Positions 45,037-54,949 of a DNA stretch of 64,000 bases are shown here, piece by piece. Made by a program: the position numbers and the translations under genes. The notes beneath the pieces are model-generated. The model made no database searches, had not been told where the DNA came from, and saw nothing but the letters and a program-made list of their open reading frames with translations. This stretch comes from Deinococcus sp. KNUC1210 (GTDB lineage Bacteria > Deinococcota > Deinococci > Deinococcales > Deinococcaceae), in contig NZ_CP092196.1 of NCBI RefSeq assembly GCF_022344005.1, positions 248,001 through 312,000 on the forward strand. The letters are read 5' to 3'. Each line of letters begins with the position of its first letter. The first letter of the stretch is position 1.

Positions 45037-45348
45037 TCAGTTGGCGAAGAGGACCGCCCAATCGTGCTGCTTGCTGGTGGGTGAAACAGCCTCACCGATG
45101 CCGACGCGCGTGAAGTCAGAAAGCCATTGATGGGAAGTGACGTTCTGATAGGTATTGGTGAACTGTGTTTCGCAGTGGCCTGTGTGACTGGCCTGGAAGA
45201 TCTCGGTCATCTGGCTCACCGTGTCAGCCATGCTGAGGTTCTCGCCGAGGTGGGTGGAGGGGAACTCGGCTTGCAGGTTGACCTGGTTGATCCAGTACTC
45301 GTAGGTTGAAAAGATCCAGGCAACCCGAACACCCTGACCACCGAGCAT
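45037..45348 (-). pseudogene. possible CAP-domain C-terminal fragment
   Basis: The sequence STHLGENLSMADTVSQMTEI, then SHTGHCETQFTNTYQNV and FTRVGIGEAVSPTSKQHDWA, follows the GEN...GHC...VGVG...W pattern of CAP/SCP domains. The N-terminal half and signal peptide are missing. Confidence 0.4.
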
Positions 45349-45855
45349 GACCTGCGCGCCCGCCTCAGCCAGTTACAACGTCAGCAGGCATCCCCTGGCG
45401 CCCGATATTCAAGAACTGCGGCGACGACTCCCCCCAGAAGCACCTTCTCTCCCTTGCCAGGTGAAGGGAAGGGAGAAACCCACCGGGCCGCCGTCTTCGT
45501 TACCGGCTGGCCCACCCAGGATCATCAGGGTCGACTGCACATCATGGGCGTGCCGATCACCTCCTTGAACCCCGAGCACAGCAAGCAGCGCCTGGAGGCC
45601 GTGCTGCTACTCGCCAGCAGACCCGGCGGACGACTGAAGCCCAGCGTTCCCCTGCGGGTCCGGCCTGTCCGGTCACACCGCAGCAACGGCAGCACCTTCG
45701 AGGTGGTCGGTCAGCTGGTGCGCTGCGAGCGCGGCACTGGACACCTGCTGCTCAACGTCTATCACGGCCTTCAGGGCACCGGTCAGGCCGTCCATCTGCG
45801 GGTCACCGACGACGCGTCGCCACGACCGTCGCCCTGGTCTGTTCTCCGCTCGTGA
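45307..45855 (+). CDS. OB-fold-like hypothetical protein, start unclear
   Basis: The frame opens after TGA at 45304-45306 and has no ATG until 45544; TTG at 45454 is an alternative start. The central beta-rich part (AAVFVTGWPTQDHQGRLHIM, then STFEVVGQLVRCERGTGHLL) could be an OB-like nucleic-acid-binding fold. It may be 5'-truncated. Confidence 0.35.
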
Positions 45856-46092
45856 CCAAGCGGACGGCCTCGCTTTGCGTCCCGAACTGCAGGCGTTCGC
45901 CTGATGTCTGCATCGGCTGAAGTGCCGAAAAATGAATTTCTCGCAGCGGCACCGGCCGCAGCACTTCACGGACTGAACCGGGTCGTAGTCCTCCGCAGCC
46001 GAAGACGATGATCTGCTCGGCCGCGCACCGCTGGGGTGTGCAGATTGGCAACGGCTCCACCAGAAGGAGCGAGCGGGCACTGGACGACGGCC
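45856..46092. other. intergenic
   Basis: No gene recognised. Confidence 0.3.
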
Positions 46093-47065
46093 TCAAGATG
46101 CAGGGTCTTGCCGTGCTGCCGAGAGGACCGCCGCCTCCCGTTGAGGCGTGAATACAGGCGTCAGCTGGGCGGTGACACTCCACGCACGCGTGTCCGCGAC
46201 CGTGACCGCCGGATCGGTCAGGACCAGTCCGGCAGCCACGCTCCGGGCCGGGTCGACGTGCATCAGGCTGCTCAGCGGGCCGTGCTCCGGGCGGAACAAC
46301 GGCAGTTCCTGTGACGTGACACCCTGCGCTTCGAGAACCTGGGTCCTCACCCACGTCACTGTCTGGGCACCCAGCACCTGAATGAACGTCGACCAGCTGA
46401 GCCTGGGTCCGACGACGTTGAACACGCCGCCCTGCGCGTCTTCGACCACCCGCACAGCGAACCGCGCCAGATCGCGAACGTCGATGACTTGCAGGTGATC
46501 AGAGCCGTCTCCTGGCGCGAGCATCTCGCCGCCCAGCATCGCGCGGTTCACCCAGTAAGGATAGCGCCCGGTGGGATCGTGGGGACCAGCAACGATTTGT
46601 GGCCGCAGGATGGTGCTTCGTGAGCCGTACAGCGCCTGCACCACCTGTTCGCATGCCACTTTGAGGGGCCCGTAGGTCTCGCCGGTGATCTCCGTCTCGT
46701 CGTCCGCTGCGGGCGGCAGCAGCGAATCGGTTTCCACCACAGGACGGTGCTGGGGATCTCCGTAGACACTGACGGAACTGATGAACACATACCGCTGGAC
46801 CTGCGTCCGGAGGCATTCCGCGCTGGGCCGGACCTGTCGGGGCGTGTACCCGCTGACGTCGAGGCAGGCGTCCCAGGTCCGGTTTCTGAGCGCGTGGAGA
46901 CCTGCTAGGCCCTGATCGCGGTCTCCACGTAACCGCTCGACGTCTGGGGAGATCATCTGGCGAACGTCCACGGGTGAGGACACTCACCGTGTGCCCAGCT
47001 GCGAGGAAGGACAGCGTCAGTTGGCGCCCGATGAACTGCGTTCCACCCAGAATCAGGATCTGCAT
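46093..47065 (-). pseudogene. NAD-dependent epimerase/dehydratase, one frameshift
   Basis: From MQILILGGTQFIGRQLTLSF (NAD loop GGTQFIG) to TVSVLTRGRSP, then a one-base loss near 46960 (CTCCCC) shifts to SPDVERLRGDRDQGLAGLHA, WDACLDVSGYTPRQ, YVFISSVSVYGD and a catalytic YGPLK. Corrected length ~324 residues. Resembles extended SDRs of the CP29/mRNA-binding or nucleotide-sugar epimerase group; the substrate is unknown. Confidence 0.82.
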
Positions 47066-47308
47066 GCGCTCATTTTGCGCCGGTGGAGCAGGAGATACGC
47101 CCCTTATTGGAAGGGACCAGATTTCGGTTTCGTCGAGTCCACAGGTGATCAGCACGCGATCTCAGGGAACAACAGCCGATACGCTGGACATGGTATGGCG
47201 TCCATCGCCTGCTTCAGAACACAACACGGGTGACCAAGAACGTCACGGCGACCCTCCTGCATCAGCGGTGTTCTGCGTTGTTGCCGGATGCCACCCGGGA
47301 CAGCTCAC
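47066..47308. other. intergenic
   Basis: No gene recognised. Confidence 0.3.
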
Positions 47309-48529
47309 TTAAACCCCTTCAAGCGGTGCCGCGCCGTCAATGGTGCCTTCACCGGATGCAGGGAGACTGACCGCTGGAGAGAAGGAATGGGGCAGCTCGG
47401 TCTCGTTCGACCGCAGCGAGGTTTGGAAGAGGGAGCCGTGCCAGGCACCATGCGCCGTGCGGGCGGTGACCATGATCCAGAGCAGGGCGACAGTGACGAC
47501 CAGCAGGTGTCCGACATGGATGAAGAAGGCCAGTTGGGTCAGCGTGCCCACTCCGAAGCTGGCGGCGGTGAAGACACCCAGCGGGAAGATGAAGCCCCAC
47601 CAGCCGAGATTGAATGGCAGGCCCCTCTTCAGGTAGCGGAGGGTGGTCAGGGTTGCCAATGCCAGCCACCAGGCCCCGAAGCCCCAGAGCATCACGCCGC
47701 CGATCAGACCGATTCCGACGACCGCCGTCGTCAGTTCACCCAGACCCTGTGCCTGAAATACGCGGGGCACAGCCTCACCCAGCTGCACCAGTGCCAGGGC
47801 ACCGGACGCCAGCGGCCCCAGCGGCAGGAACATGCTCGCGCCCAGTTCGGCTGCTGGCAGTTTGTGTTGAGCAAGGCGCAGCACCAGCACGGTAATGATC
47901 ATCAGGGCCAGCGGCACCGAGAGGGCAAACAGCACATAGCCGGAATACAGAAGCGCCGTGGCGCTCGCAGTGTTCAGAGAGGGCGCGATCAGACCAGCGC
48001 TGGCGGCAGCCACTTCCGAAGCCACCACCGGCAGCAGCCAGACGGCCGTCATCCTCTCGAGCGCGTGATCCTGGCGGGTGAACATCAGGTAGGGCACGAG
48101 CAGGCCGATTGCCGCTGAGAGCAGCGCGTCAAAAACCCACAGGTCACGGGCCAGCAGCGCCGCATCCTGACCCCAGTGCGGTACGCCGAAGGCGATGAAC
48201 CCGTTGATGATGGTCGCCAGGCCCATCGGAACGGCTCCAAGAAACATGCTCTGCACCGGGTGATGCAGGGTGGCGCGGCTGTCCGCCGGGTGCAGCACCA
48301 GACGGGCTCCCAAGAACACGGTGAATAGAACGAACAACACCATGTTCAGCAGCCACAGGCCCTCTCCGGCAGCCGCTGTACCAGGGAGCGGCAGCTTGGG
48401 CAGCGTCAGCGAGAGGATGCCGGTTCCCATGCAGGCAGTAAACCAGTTGGGCGTGAAGCCCCGAATGGCCTCGCCAGGAGCTGTCAGCCGGCTCAGCGGG
48501 CGGTGAAAGAACAGCCGGATCGTCGTCAT
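47309..48529 (-). CDS. TDT-family (TehA/SLAC1-like) transporter
   Basis: The 406-residue protein has ~10 membrane helices in the SLAC1/TehA pattern, with FTPNWFTACMGTGILSLTLP near the start. TDT members export sulfite, malate or tellurite-linked anions. It is divergent from a LysR gene across an 80-bp AT-rich gap. Substrate not determinable. Confidence 0.92.
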   Translation of the reverse strand: MTTIRLFFHRPLSRLTAPGEAIRGFTPNWFTACMGTGILSLTLPKLPLPGTAAAGEGLWLLNMVLFVLFTVFLGARLVLHPADSRATLHHPVQSMFLGAVPMGLATIINGFIAFGVPHWGQDAALLARDLWVFDALLSAAIGLLVPYLMFTRQDHALERMTAVWLLPVVASEVAAASAGLIAPSLNTASATALLYSGYVLFALSVPLALMIITVLVLRLAQHKLPAAELGASMFLPLGPLASGALALVQLGEAVPRVFQAQGLGELTTAVVGIGLIGGVMLWGFGAWWLALATLTTLRYLKRGLPFNLGWWGFIFPLGVFTAASFGVGTLTQLAFFIHVGHLLVVTVALLWIMVTARTAHGAWHGSLFQTSLRSNETELPHSFSPAVSLPASGEGTIDGAAPLEGV

Positions 48530-48609
48530 GGCTCAAGGGTAGATGGCCCGAAACATTAACTCAAATACAAGCTTTCTATAAAGGTCAAAATAAAGTGTAT
48601 ATCTGAACG
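48530..48609. promoter_or_regulatory. divergent promoter region, TDT transporter and LysR
   Basis: An 80-bp AT-rich gap between two divergent starts. It contains TATAAAGG and ATAAAGTGTATAT; the LysR ATG has no clear ribosome site. Specific operators were not resolved. Confidence 0.45.
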
Positions 48610-49494
48610 ATGGCGATCAATCCTGACCACCTGCTGACGTTCATTCATGTGGCCCGCCTGGGTACCCTCAGCGCTGCTGCTGAACAGTTGCACCTGACGC
48701 AGCCGGCCGTGTCGAACCAGATCAAACTGCTCACTCAAGCTGTCGGCGAGCCGCTCCTCATCCGGCACCGCTATGGCGTCCGGCTCACCCCGGCTGGCGA
48801 GGGGCTGCTTCCCTATGCGGTGGCGACTGCACGTGCGCTGGCGGGAGCTCGGCAGTACGCCGCCGATCTACACGGGCTGGAGCTCGGCACCCTCGACATC
48901 GCCGCCAGCAGTACCATCGCGGCCACCATCCTCCCGGGCGTCCTGGCGAGGTACCATGCCCTGTTTCCCAGAGTCGCTCTGCGTGTCCAGCAGGGCAACA
49001 CACAGGACGTGATGAAGCGACTCCTGGCGCAGAGCTGCGAACTGGCGCTCATTGAAGGCCCCGTGAGCGGCCTCCCTCTCGACCTGAAGCAGCAGGTGTT
49101 CCGGCGCGATACGTTGCGGCTGGTACTGTCACCTCAGCATCCCCTGGCCGCCCGTCGGTCGCTGAGTCCAGAAGAGCTGACAGATGTCGGTGTGGTGTGG
49201 CGGGAGCCGGGCTCAGGAACGCGGGACGTGGCCAAACTGGCCCTGGAACAGGCCGGCATTCAGACGCGCGAGGTGTTGACGCTGACCGGAACCGAAGCGG
49301 TGAAAGAAGCGGTCATCACGGGGCTGGGTGTGGCCTTTCTCTCGGAAGCGAGTGTCCGGCGCGACGTGGATGCCGGACGCCTGATCTGCCCGTCGCTGAA
49401 CCTGCCGGGCCTCGAACGCGATCTGAGCATCGTGAGTGCTGAGGAGGAGGTACTGTCCAGGGCCGTCCGGGGCTTTCTGACGTTCCTGGTTTAG
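48610..49494 (+). CDS. LysR-family transcriptional regulator
   Basis: The 294-residue protein has an N-terminal winged helix (LLTFIHVARLGTLSAAAEQL, then LTQPAVSNQIKLL) and a two-lobed substrate-binding domain of the CysB/CbbR type. It is divergent from the TDT transporter, which it probably activates when a cognate anion is present. Confidence 0.95.
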   Translation: MAINPDHLLTFIHVARLGTLSAAAEQLHLTQPAVSNQIKLLTQAVGEPLLIRHRYGVRLTPAGEGLLPYAVATARALAGARQYAADLHGLELGTLDIAASSTIAATILPGVLARYHALFPRVALRVQQGNTQDVMKRLLAQSCELALIEGPVSGLPLDLKQQVFRRDTLRLVLSPQHPLAARRSLSPEELTDVGVVWREPGSGTRDVAKLALEQAGIQTREVLTLTGTEAVKEAVITGLGVAFLSEASVRRDVDAGRLICPSLNLPGLERDLSIVSAEEEVLSRAVRGFLTFLV

Positions 49495-49720
49495 AACAGC
49501 CACCAAAGAACGGGGGCAGTGCGCTGCCGGCGGATGTAGACGACAGTCCAGATGGACAGAGAGTTCAGTGACGCCGCACAGGGTCTCGTGTGCCTGGCGA
49601 AGCTGAGGACGACCTTACACCCCTGCAGCCACTGCTGTCGCGGTTCATGGGGCAAAAGGGACGGCATGCACTAACGACGGTGCCGCAGCGGAGGGCACCA
49701 TCGACGCGCTGCTCACGAGC
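49495..49720 (+). other. intergenic
   Basis: No gene recognised; open frames continue into neighbours. Confidence 0.3.
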
Positions 49721-50002
49721 TCACTGGCGATCGCACGAACAAGCGGAGCGGCCAGCTCCGACCCTGAGAGCGTTTTTTGCTCCACGCACCATTACGGAGA
49801 TGGGAAAGCGTGGATGCCCAGCCGGAAAGAACGCAGAGAACGTACTGATAAAGACAGTCGGGCTGTACCGCCCTCCAACCACCACCTGGGCCGTGCCTGC
49901 TTTGCCAGCCAGCTGATACCCGGGGAGACGAGCAGCCGCCGGAATGCTGTTATGTACCACGCGGTACAGCATGTACTGCCTGGTATGAGCGGTCGCAACC
50001 TG
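49721..50002 (-). pseudogene. penicillin-binding protein transpeptidase fragment
   Basis: The minus strand reads RQYMLYRVVHNSIPAAARLP, then GYQLAGKAGTAQVVVGGRYS and FSAFFPAGHPRFPISVMV. This matches the end of a PBP2/FtsI transpeptidase with the KTG motif changed to KAG. The rest is missing and a fusion to an unrelated upstream frame makes it non-functional. Confidence 0.5.
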
Positions 50003-50084
50003 GAACACCCGGTGCCGTGGACCTTCGGTTCCGCGCAGAAGCAAAACTGCATTACAATAAAAGCTCCATCCCAAAGGAGTCCAA

Positions 50085-50300
50085 ATGGCAGATATCAACA
50101 AGTTCTTCGACAAAGCGTTCGCGGACAAAGAACTGGATGAGCTGGCCAACGCGCCAGTCAGCGCACTGAACGGCGTCAGCGAGGCCGACGGCGAGGCCCT
50201 ACAGAAGGCCCTCAACATCAAAACCGTGCGCGACTTGGCCGAAAACAAGTTCGTCCTCATCGCCCAGGGCATTGCCGCCCTCTCCTCCAACAAGAAGTAG
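50085..50300 (+). CDS. small helical protein, HhH-like
   Basis: This 71-residue protein follows AAGGAG. The core SALNGVSEADGEALQKALNI, then KTVRDLAENKFVLIAQGIAA looks like a helix-hairpin-helix fold as in small DNA-binding or ligase-associated modules. A promoter with TACAAT lies upstream, and a strong terminator follows. Confidence 0.74.
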   Translation: MADINKFFDKAFADKELDELANAPVSALNGVSEADGEALQKALNIKTVRDLAENKFVLIAQGIAALSSNKK

Positions 50301-50319
50301 GTCTCCCCACAAGCCACAG

Positions 50320-50346
50320 AACCCTCCCCGAGGATCGGGGAGGGTT
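50320..50346 (+). terminator. rho-independent terminator
   Basis: The arms AACCCTCCCCGA and TCGGGGAGGGTT form a strong hairpin 20 bp after the stop of the small helical gene. Confidence 0.75.
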
Positions 50347-50694
50347 CTGTCAGGACTCAGGGCCCACCTCTTCAAGTGGTCCACAAGAGCTCCTCACATG
50401 GACCGTCCAGCCAATCACAAGCGCGTCGTACAGGTCATGCGAGAACGCCGTGTGCTCTACAACCTGACCCATTGAACCACCGCCATACCTAAGAATCCAC
50501 GACCCAGCACTGAATACGCTTGACCAACTTCGTATACCGCGCTATATTAGAGAAATCAAGGCGACCTTCGGGTCGCCTTTCGTCGCTCGGGTGGTGCCGC
50601 AAGGTGTTCAAGTTCCGCCGAACGACCTGATTCAGCAGCCTCAACCTAGGTCTCGCGGTCCTGGTGAATCGGCGGCCTCGGTTACCCAGTACTC
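50347..50694 (+). other. intergenic with a possible IS3 OrfB scrap and a second hairpin
   Basis: HMDRPANHKRVVQVMRERRV at ~50390-50450 resembles the N-terminal HTH region of IS3 OrfB, with no further match. Confidence 0.35.
50559..50581 (+). terminator. terminator-like hairpin
   Basis: GGCGACC-TTCG-GGTCGCC followed by TTT. No gene is seen directly upstream. Confidence 0.55.
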
Positions 50695-50808
50695 CTGATG
50701 CCTGCAGAAATCGGTCACGCTTCATAACGGAACATGAGCGGGATAGCAAGCTGCCACCCAGGGGCTGTCTGCGCCCCGGTCACCTGTCCCCACTTACGTA
50801 GGTATCCA
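50695..50808 (+). repeat. MITE-like element, copy D (114 bp)
   Basis: The ends are CTGATGCCTGCAGAAATCGG and, inverted, TGGATACCTACGTAAGTGGG. As with copy A, an IS6 N-terminal fragment follows directly. Confidence 0.68.
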
Positions 50809-50932
50809 CAGGGGAAGTGATGCGAGCACCAAAGGGTGCGCTGGATGATGGTCATTGGGAAACGGTGACGGTATGGCTTAGCGTCGGTCACGGCACATTA
50901 ACCTTCCCACACCTGGTTAAGGGAACACAACC
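50809..50932 (-). pseudogene. IS6-family 5' fragment with terminal repeat
   Basis: On the minus strand GGTTGTGTTCCCTTAACCAG (terminal repeat) is followed by VTDAKPYRHRFPMTIIQ, matching the first codons of the transposase at 58299-59009. Cut off at MITE copy D. Confidence 0.62.
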
Positions 50933-50946
50933 GTCCAGACCTTTGA

Positions 50947-52356
50947 TTACTCCTCGTCGATGTCTTCTTCGTCTATGTCTTCTTCGTCGATGTCTTCTTC
51001 GTCTATGTCTTCCTCGTCGATGTCTTCCTCGTCGATGTCTTCTTCGTCGATGTCTTCCTCGTCGATGTCTTCCTCATCGATGTCTTCCTCGTCCGCCCCC
51101 GCCTGCCATCGCGAGGTGAGATCCTCGAGAAACAGGCGCTCAGCTTTGGAGAAGCCATCCGCCGAGGCGGCTTCTTCCATCTGATTGGTCATGCTCGCCA
51201 GCACGTCGTAATCGAAGCATTGCCAGATCACCTCAATTGACTCGTCGATCAACGCCTGATTCTTGAGTTGCTTGCGGGCATGTTTGAGAATACCTGCGGC
51301 GTTCTGGTTGCCGCCGGTTTGCTCGAGTACGGGCTTCAGGTACTGGCTGACAACCGCGATTTCCTCGTCACTGATCTCACCGTCAGCAGAAACTGCCGCC
51401 AGAAACAGCAACGCCATACGCAGCTCGAAAGAGACATCGCCCATGGTTTCGAGCAGGCTGGCATACGTTTCTTCGTCCATCCCGGCGAGGGCGGTCGAGA
51501 CCTCCTCAAGCACAGATTCCTCGTCGTCGCTCCAGGCTTCCGCATCTACCGGAAGCTCCTCGACGCGCTCGATGATCCAACTGTCGTCGAAATTGTGATT
51601 GGAATCCATCACGTAGTCGTATGACATATAGCAGTAGCCCTTGTCGCCCCACTTGCTGCCCCAGGAATTGCGCACGATGAAGACCTGGTCAGGATCCGAG
51701 TAACCTACGCACAGCATGGCGTGACCACTGTGAGACTCGCGGTTGAGCTCACCCTTCGTCGGGGCGGGCACGAGGCCGGGCTTGCGCTGCTTGTCGAAGG
51801 AATCGTAGAGCATGATGCCGAAAATGATCGGATTGCCGGCGGCCAGGGCAGTCTTCCAGGTTTCGAGATCAAGTGGAACTTGGCGGGCCTCTTCGACGAC
51901 GAAACTGGCGCCTTCTTCATAGGCGTCGTCGCTGGGCACTTCGTTGACCGAGGCCTCATCGAAGATCCAGGTCGGCTCGGTACAGGCGCCGTACTCCTTG
52001 AGACTGTCGATCACATCCGAGAGGGTGGCGCCCTCATCCTCGATGTTGTCAGGATCGGCCTGGTGACGGGCGTTGTAGTAGATGTAGAGCCGGCTGACAT
52101 CCTTCAGCTCACCCTGATGGCGTTTGAGCAAGTATTCGTAGGCGCCAGCGGTGGCGTTGGCGGCGCAGCTGTTGGTGTTGCCTTGGTCCTCGACCTTGGT
52201 CATCTGTGGCCGCAGGTCGACTTTGTTCGGGAGGCGGCTGATATTGGCGCCGAGCTTACTGAACTGCTTGGTGCCCGCCTTTGGCTTCGAGGGCTTGTAC
52301 CCCTTAATGACGCGCTCAGCTCCGTCAGGAGCGAATAACTTGAACAATCCCAACAT
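50947..52356 (-). CDS. papain-like protease with TerB-like domain and repeated acidic tail
   Basis: The 469-residue protein starts at MLGLFKLFAPDGAERVIKGY, after AAGGAGCTC. Residues ~45-260 are a C1-type peptidase: nucleophile Cys64 in QGNTNSCAANAT, His212 in SHSGHAMLCVGY, Asn230 in VRNSWGSKWGDKGY. Residues ~310-450 are a TerB-like helical domain (LFLAAVSADGEISDEEIAVV). The last ~50 residues are nine copies of DEEDI. No signal peptide, so it acts in the cytoplasm. The fusion and the acidic tail are unusual. It may process or regulate something in stress response; the target is unknown. Confidence 0.86.
   Translation of the reverse strand: MLGLFKLFAPDGAERVIKGYKPSKPKAGTKQFSKLGANISRLPNKVDLRPQMTKVEDQGNTNSCAANATAGAYEYLLKRHQGELKDVSRLYIYYNARHQADPDNIEDEGATLSDVIDSLKEYGACTEPTWIFDEASVNEVPSDDAYEEGASFVVEEARQVPLDLETWKTALAAGNPIIFGIMLYDSFDKQRKPGLVPAPTKGELNRESHSGHAMLCVGYSDPDQVFIVRNSWGSKWGDKGYCYMSYDYVMDSNHNFDDSWIIERVEELPVDAEAWSDDEESVLEEVSTALAGMDEETYASLLETMGDVSFELRMALLFLAAVSADGEISDEEIAVVSQYLKPVLEQTGGNQNAAGILKHARKQLKNQALIDESIEVIWQCFDYDVLASMTNQMEEAASADGFSKAERLFLEDLTSRWQAGADEEDIDEEDIDEEDIDEEDIDEEDIDEEDIDEEDIDEEDIDEEDIDEE
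50956..51090 (-). repeat. nine 15-bp tandem repeats encoding DEEDI
   Basis: Each unit reads GACGAAGAAGACAT(A/C) or a synonymous form. Synonymous third-position changes between units show some age. Confidence 0.82.
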
Positions 52357-52724
52357 CAGGTAGAGCTCCTTTTGAGGTGACAGACCCCGCTGAGGTGTTT
52401 GACCCATGGGCCCTGGTCGGTCGTTGAGTGAAATGACGCTGCAGGGAATCACGTTGGGGTGCGGTAAGCCTCCTCATCATAAGGGTGTGAGCCGAGGAGC
52501 CGACCGTTGAGACGCTGACGCTGACGGATGTACAGCTGCGTCTGCCGATGCTGTGAGAAACCGATGAGCCCATGACGCTGGTACAGACGGACGGCGAGCG
52601 CCGCGAGGTCCGAGGTACTGCCCGGTGCGGTGGACGCGGTGCGGCACTGTGCCTTGCTGCAGTCCCTCAACGAGCACTCCCGGGTATCTGTCGAGCTGGA
52701 CGGTGAGGGTGACCTGCTCCGGGC
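52357..52724. other. intergenic
   Basis: A plus-strand frame ending VSVELDGEGDLLRAWAVTA at 52742 may be the C-terminus of a lost gene; otherwise nothing is recognised. Confidence 0.3.
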
Positions 52725-53640
52725 ATGGGCGGTGACGGCGTGACCGGGGAAGAGACGCTGGGGACGGCACCGTATTGCCTGGACGATGACACGCTGCGCT
52801 GGACGCCCGGTGAGCGTCTCGACGCACCGACCTCTGCCCGGACCCGTGAACTGGGCTTCAAATTCTGGGGAGCATCGGTGTGTTCGTGGTGACCTGGACG
52901 TCCAACCGCGAGGATTTCCTGCTGGAGTTCGTGGAAAAGGTGGAGTTCGAGCACGATCCGGACGACAGGGGAGAGGCGAGAGCCGCCCGCTTTACCGGAC
53001 GGGCAGAGGCAGCTCGCAAGCGGGCAGACCAGCGCTGGACAGCTGTTCTGGAAGCCGTGGCAGGCATTCCTGCGGGACAACTTGTGTTGCGCGGTCGTCA
53101 CAGCCAGCGGCGGCACGAACGGGCGCTGGAGCGGAGCGACAGCCACGGACGCGCCGCCCTGGAGGAGGACAAGAAGGCGACATACTGGGCGGAACGCGCC
53201 GCGGGCAGTGAGCGCCGAGCGCGGCAGAAGAGCGACCCGGGGGTGATCTCCCGGCGCATCGAGCCGCTGGCCGCCGAGCTGCGGTCGCAGGAGCGCTCGC
53301 TCGATCAGGCGATGAACGCGCCTGACCACCTACGGTACAGCGGCCAGCTGGGGCGCGAGCTGACACCAGAGCAACGGACCGCGTAGCAGGCGGCCAGTCT
53401 GCTGCATCACGGGCGCTGGGCAGACCACCTCAGCCTCACTTATGAGGGCGCGGCTGCAGGCCTGCGGCGGTGGTGCAGCAGTTCGCGGCTGGGCAGGCAG
53501 TGCGCTGCCGCTACGGGCGGGCGAAGGTGGTGCGCGTGGGAACCAAGCGCGTCCGCATCCAGGTGCTGGAGGGGCCGAACCGGGCGTTCCCTACCTGGAG
53601 GCCCCGCGGGCCTGCAACTGATCGAAAGGGAGATGGAGGC
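52725..53640 (+). pseudogene. DUF3560-type plasmid protein, decayed
   Basis: The frame reads TLRWTPGERLDAPTSARTRE, then LGFKFWGA. A one-base shift at a GGGG run near 52870 follows, then FVVTWTSNREDFLLEFVEKV, ARFTGRAEAARKRADQR, GIPAGQLVLRGRHSQRRHE and KKATYWAERAAGSERRA, the DUF3560 pattern. Stop at 53386; beyond it FAAGQAVRCRYGRAKVVRVG resembles the family's C-terminal end in another frame. Such genes are typical of plasmids and integrative elements. Confidence 0.6.
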
Positions 53641-53642
53641 AT

Positions 53643-53815
53643 GTGGCCGAGTGTGAAACCTGCCAGAGCGAAGGCGAGGTGTGTGTGGGGCGGCCCGGTG
53701 GGTATGGGTACTTCGACGCGGCCCTGCCGGATGACCGCACGGCCCCTGTGAGGACTGCGGCGGCACGGGCGACGTCGAGGCAGCGGACGAAGTGGCAGCG
53801 CTGTGAGCCTGCTCG
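53643..53815 (+). pseudogene. small zinc-finger protein, frameshifted
   Basis: VAECETCQSEGEVCVG is read first, then after a shift near 53742 PCEDCGGTGDVEAADEVAAL. Two CxxC knuckles with the GGTG signature recall DnaJ-type zinc centres. Another member of a decayed plasmid gene block. Confidence 0.42.
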
Positions 53816-53897
53816 TCCACCTGCAGGTCTTGTCGGAGGCGCCCGGTCCTGCGGTGCACGTGCAGCGATCAAGGTCGCCGAGTACCTGAGTGAGTGA

Positions 53898-54138
53898 GTT
53901 GCCCTGACCGCATCCTCGACAGGGCCCTTCCCTCAGGAGACTTCCTACGAACATCCGTCTCCGTCAACGGGCGGGCTTATTGATTCCTTAATACCGTCCG
54001 CCTCTTTAGCATCCCGCCCTCTTGTTGCAGGGGCTGCGTTGTTCCACTCTCCGAGCCCACAGTCGCTCATGCCACTTGGGTGGCATCATCGGGGCGGCAC
54101 TTCACTGTGATTGGCTGCGCCCGTCTTGGAGGAATTCT
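53898..54138 (+). other. intergenic
   Basis: No gene is seen; a strong ribosome site (GGAGGAATTCT) ends the region. Confidence 0.35.
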
Positions 54139-54917
54139 ATGTCTCATCTTATTCGTCTGCGTTCACTTGTTGCTTCGGCACTCCTGTTGAGTAGTGCGGG
54201 GGCTGCGTCCACGCCCACCCTGACCTTCCCGTTCAAAGTCCAGGGAACGGCCAATGCTGGGGCCTCCGGGCAGCTGATTGTCCGCACCCTCAGCCCAACG
54301 ATGTCCATCTCGGTGCTGACGCTGCGCGGCCTGACCCCCAACACGCCCTACGTGGCCCATTACCACGCGCTGGGAACGGCCAGCAGCGATCCCTGCGCCT
54401 CCAACGGCCCAATCTCCCTGGTCTTCCCGCCCTTCAAAAGCGACGCGCAGGGTCAAGGACTCGCGCTGCTGCGCGCCGTTCCAGCCAGGATCAGTGGCAC
54501 CGCCGGGGCCTACGTCAACGTGCATACCGCAGACGATGTCGCCGTCATTCCTCTATGCGCGTCCGTTCTCAAAGCGGCTGCACCCACGGCCGTCCAGACC
54601 ACGACCACCCAGACCACGACCCCCCGCCGGCGACGCATGCGGCACATACGGCACCCCAGCAGAGTGTCACCGTCAAGATCGGCGATAACAACTTCATGCC
54701 CACGCCGCTGTCCGTGGCGGCGGGCACCACCGTCACCTGGGTCAACACCGGGAAGGTCACCCACAACGTGTCGTCGGTCGATCTTCCGGCGATGCGCTCG
54801 GCCAGCCTGCATCCTGGTGAGAGTTACAGCTACACTTTCAGCACCCCCGGTATCTTCACGTACTACTGCTCTTACCATGAAGCCATGAGCGCCACGATCA
54901 ACGTCACCAAGCGCTGA
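54139..54917 (+). pseudogene. exported CHRD-like plus cupredoxin protein, one frameshift
   Basis: A signal peptide (LVASALLLSSAGAAS) precedes a CHRD/SOD-like beta domain (residues ~25-150: ANAGASGQLIVRTLSPTMSI, then HYHALGTASSDPCAS). A Thr/Pro linker in a C6 run near 54620 shifts frame; then a plastocyanin-like domain follows: VTVKIGDNNFMPTPLSVAAG, VTWVNTGKVTHNV and IFTYYCSYHEAMSA. The His, Cys and His of the copper site are visible (HNV, YYCSYH) and Met is likely in HEAMSA. One base would restore the ~260-residue fusion. Confidence 0.8.
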
Positions 54918-54949
54918 GCGGGCCTGTTCTTCTCGCAACGTCCTCTCTT

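Noticed and set aside
50490..50560. Possible tRNA near 50500
   Set aside because: No cloverleaf, TTC arm or CCA-adjacent acceptor could be formed.
51000..51090. CRISPR-like regular repeats
   Set aside because: The repeats are 15-bp coding units for DEEDI with no spacers.
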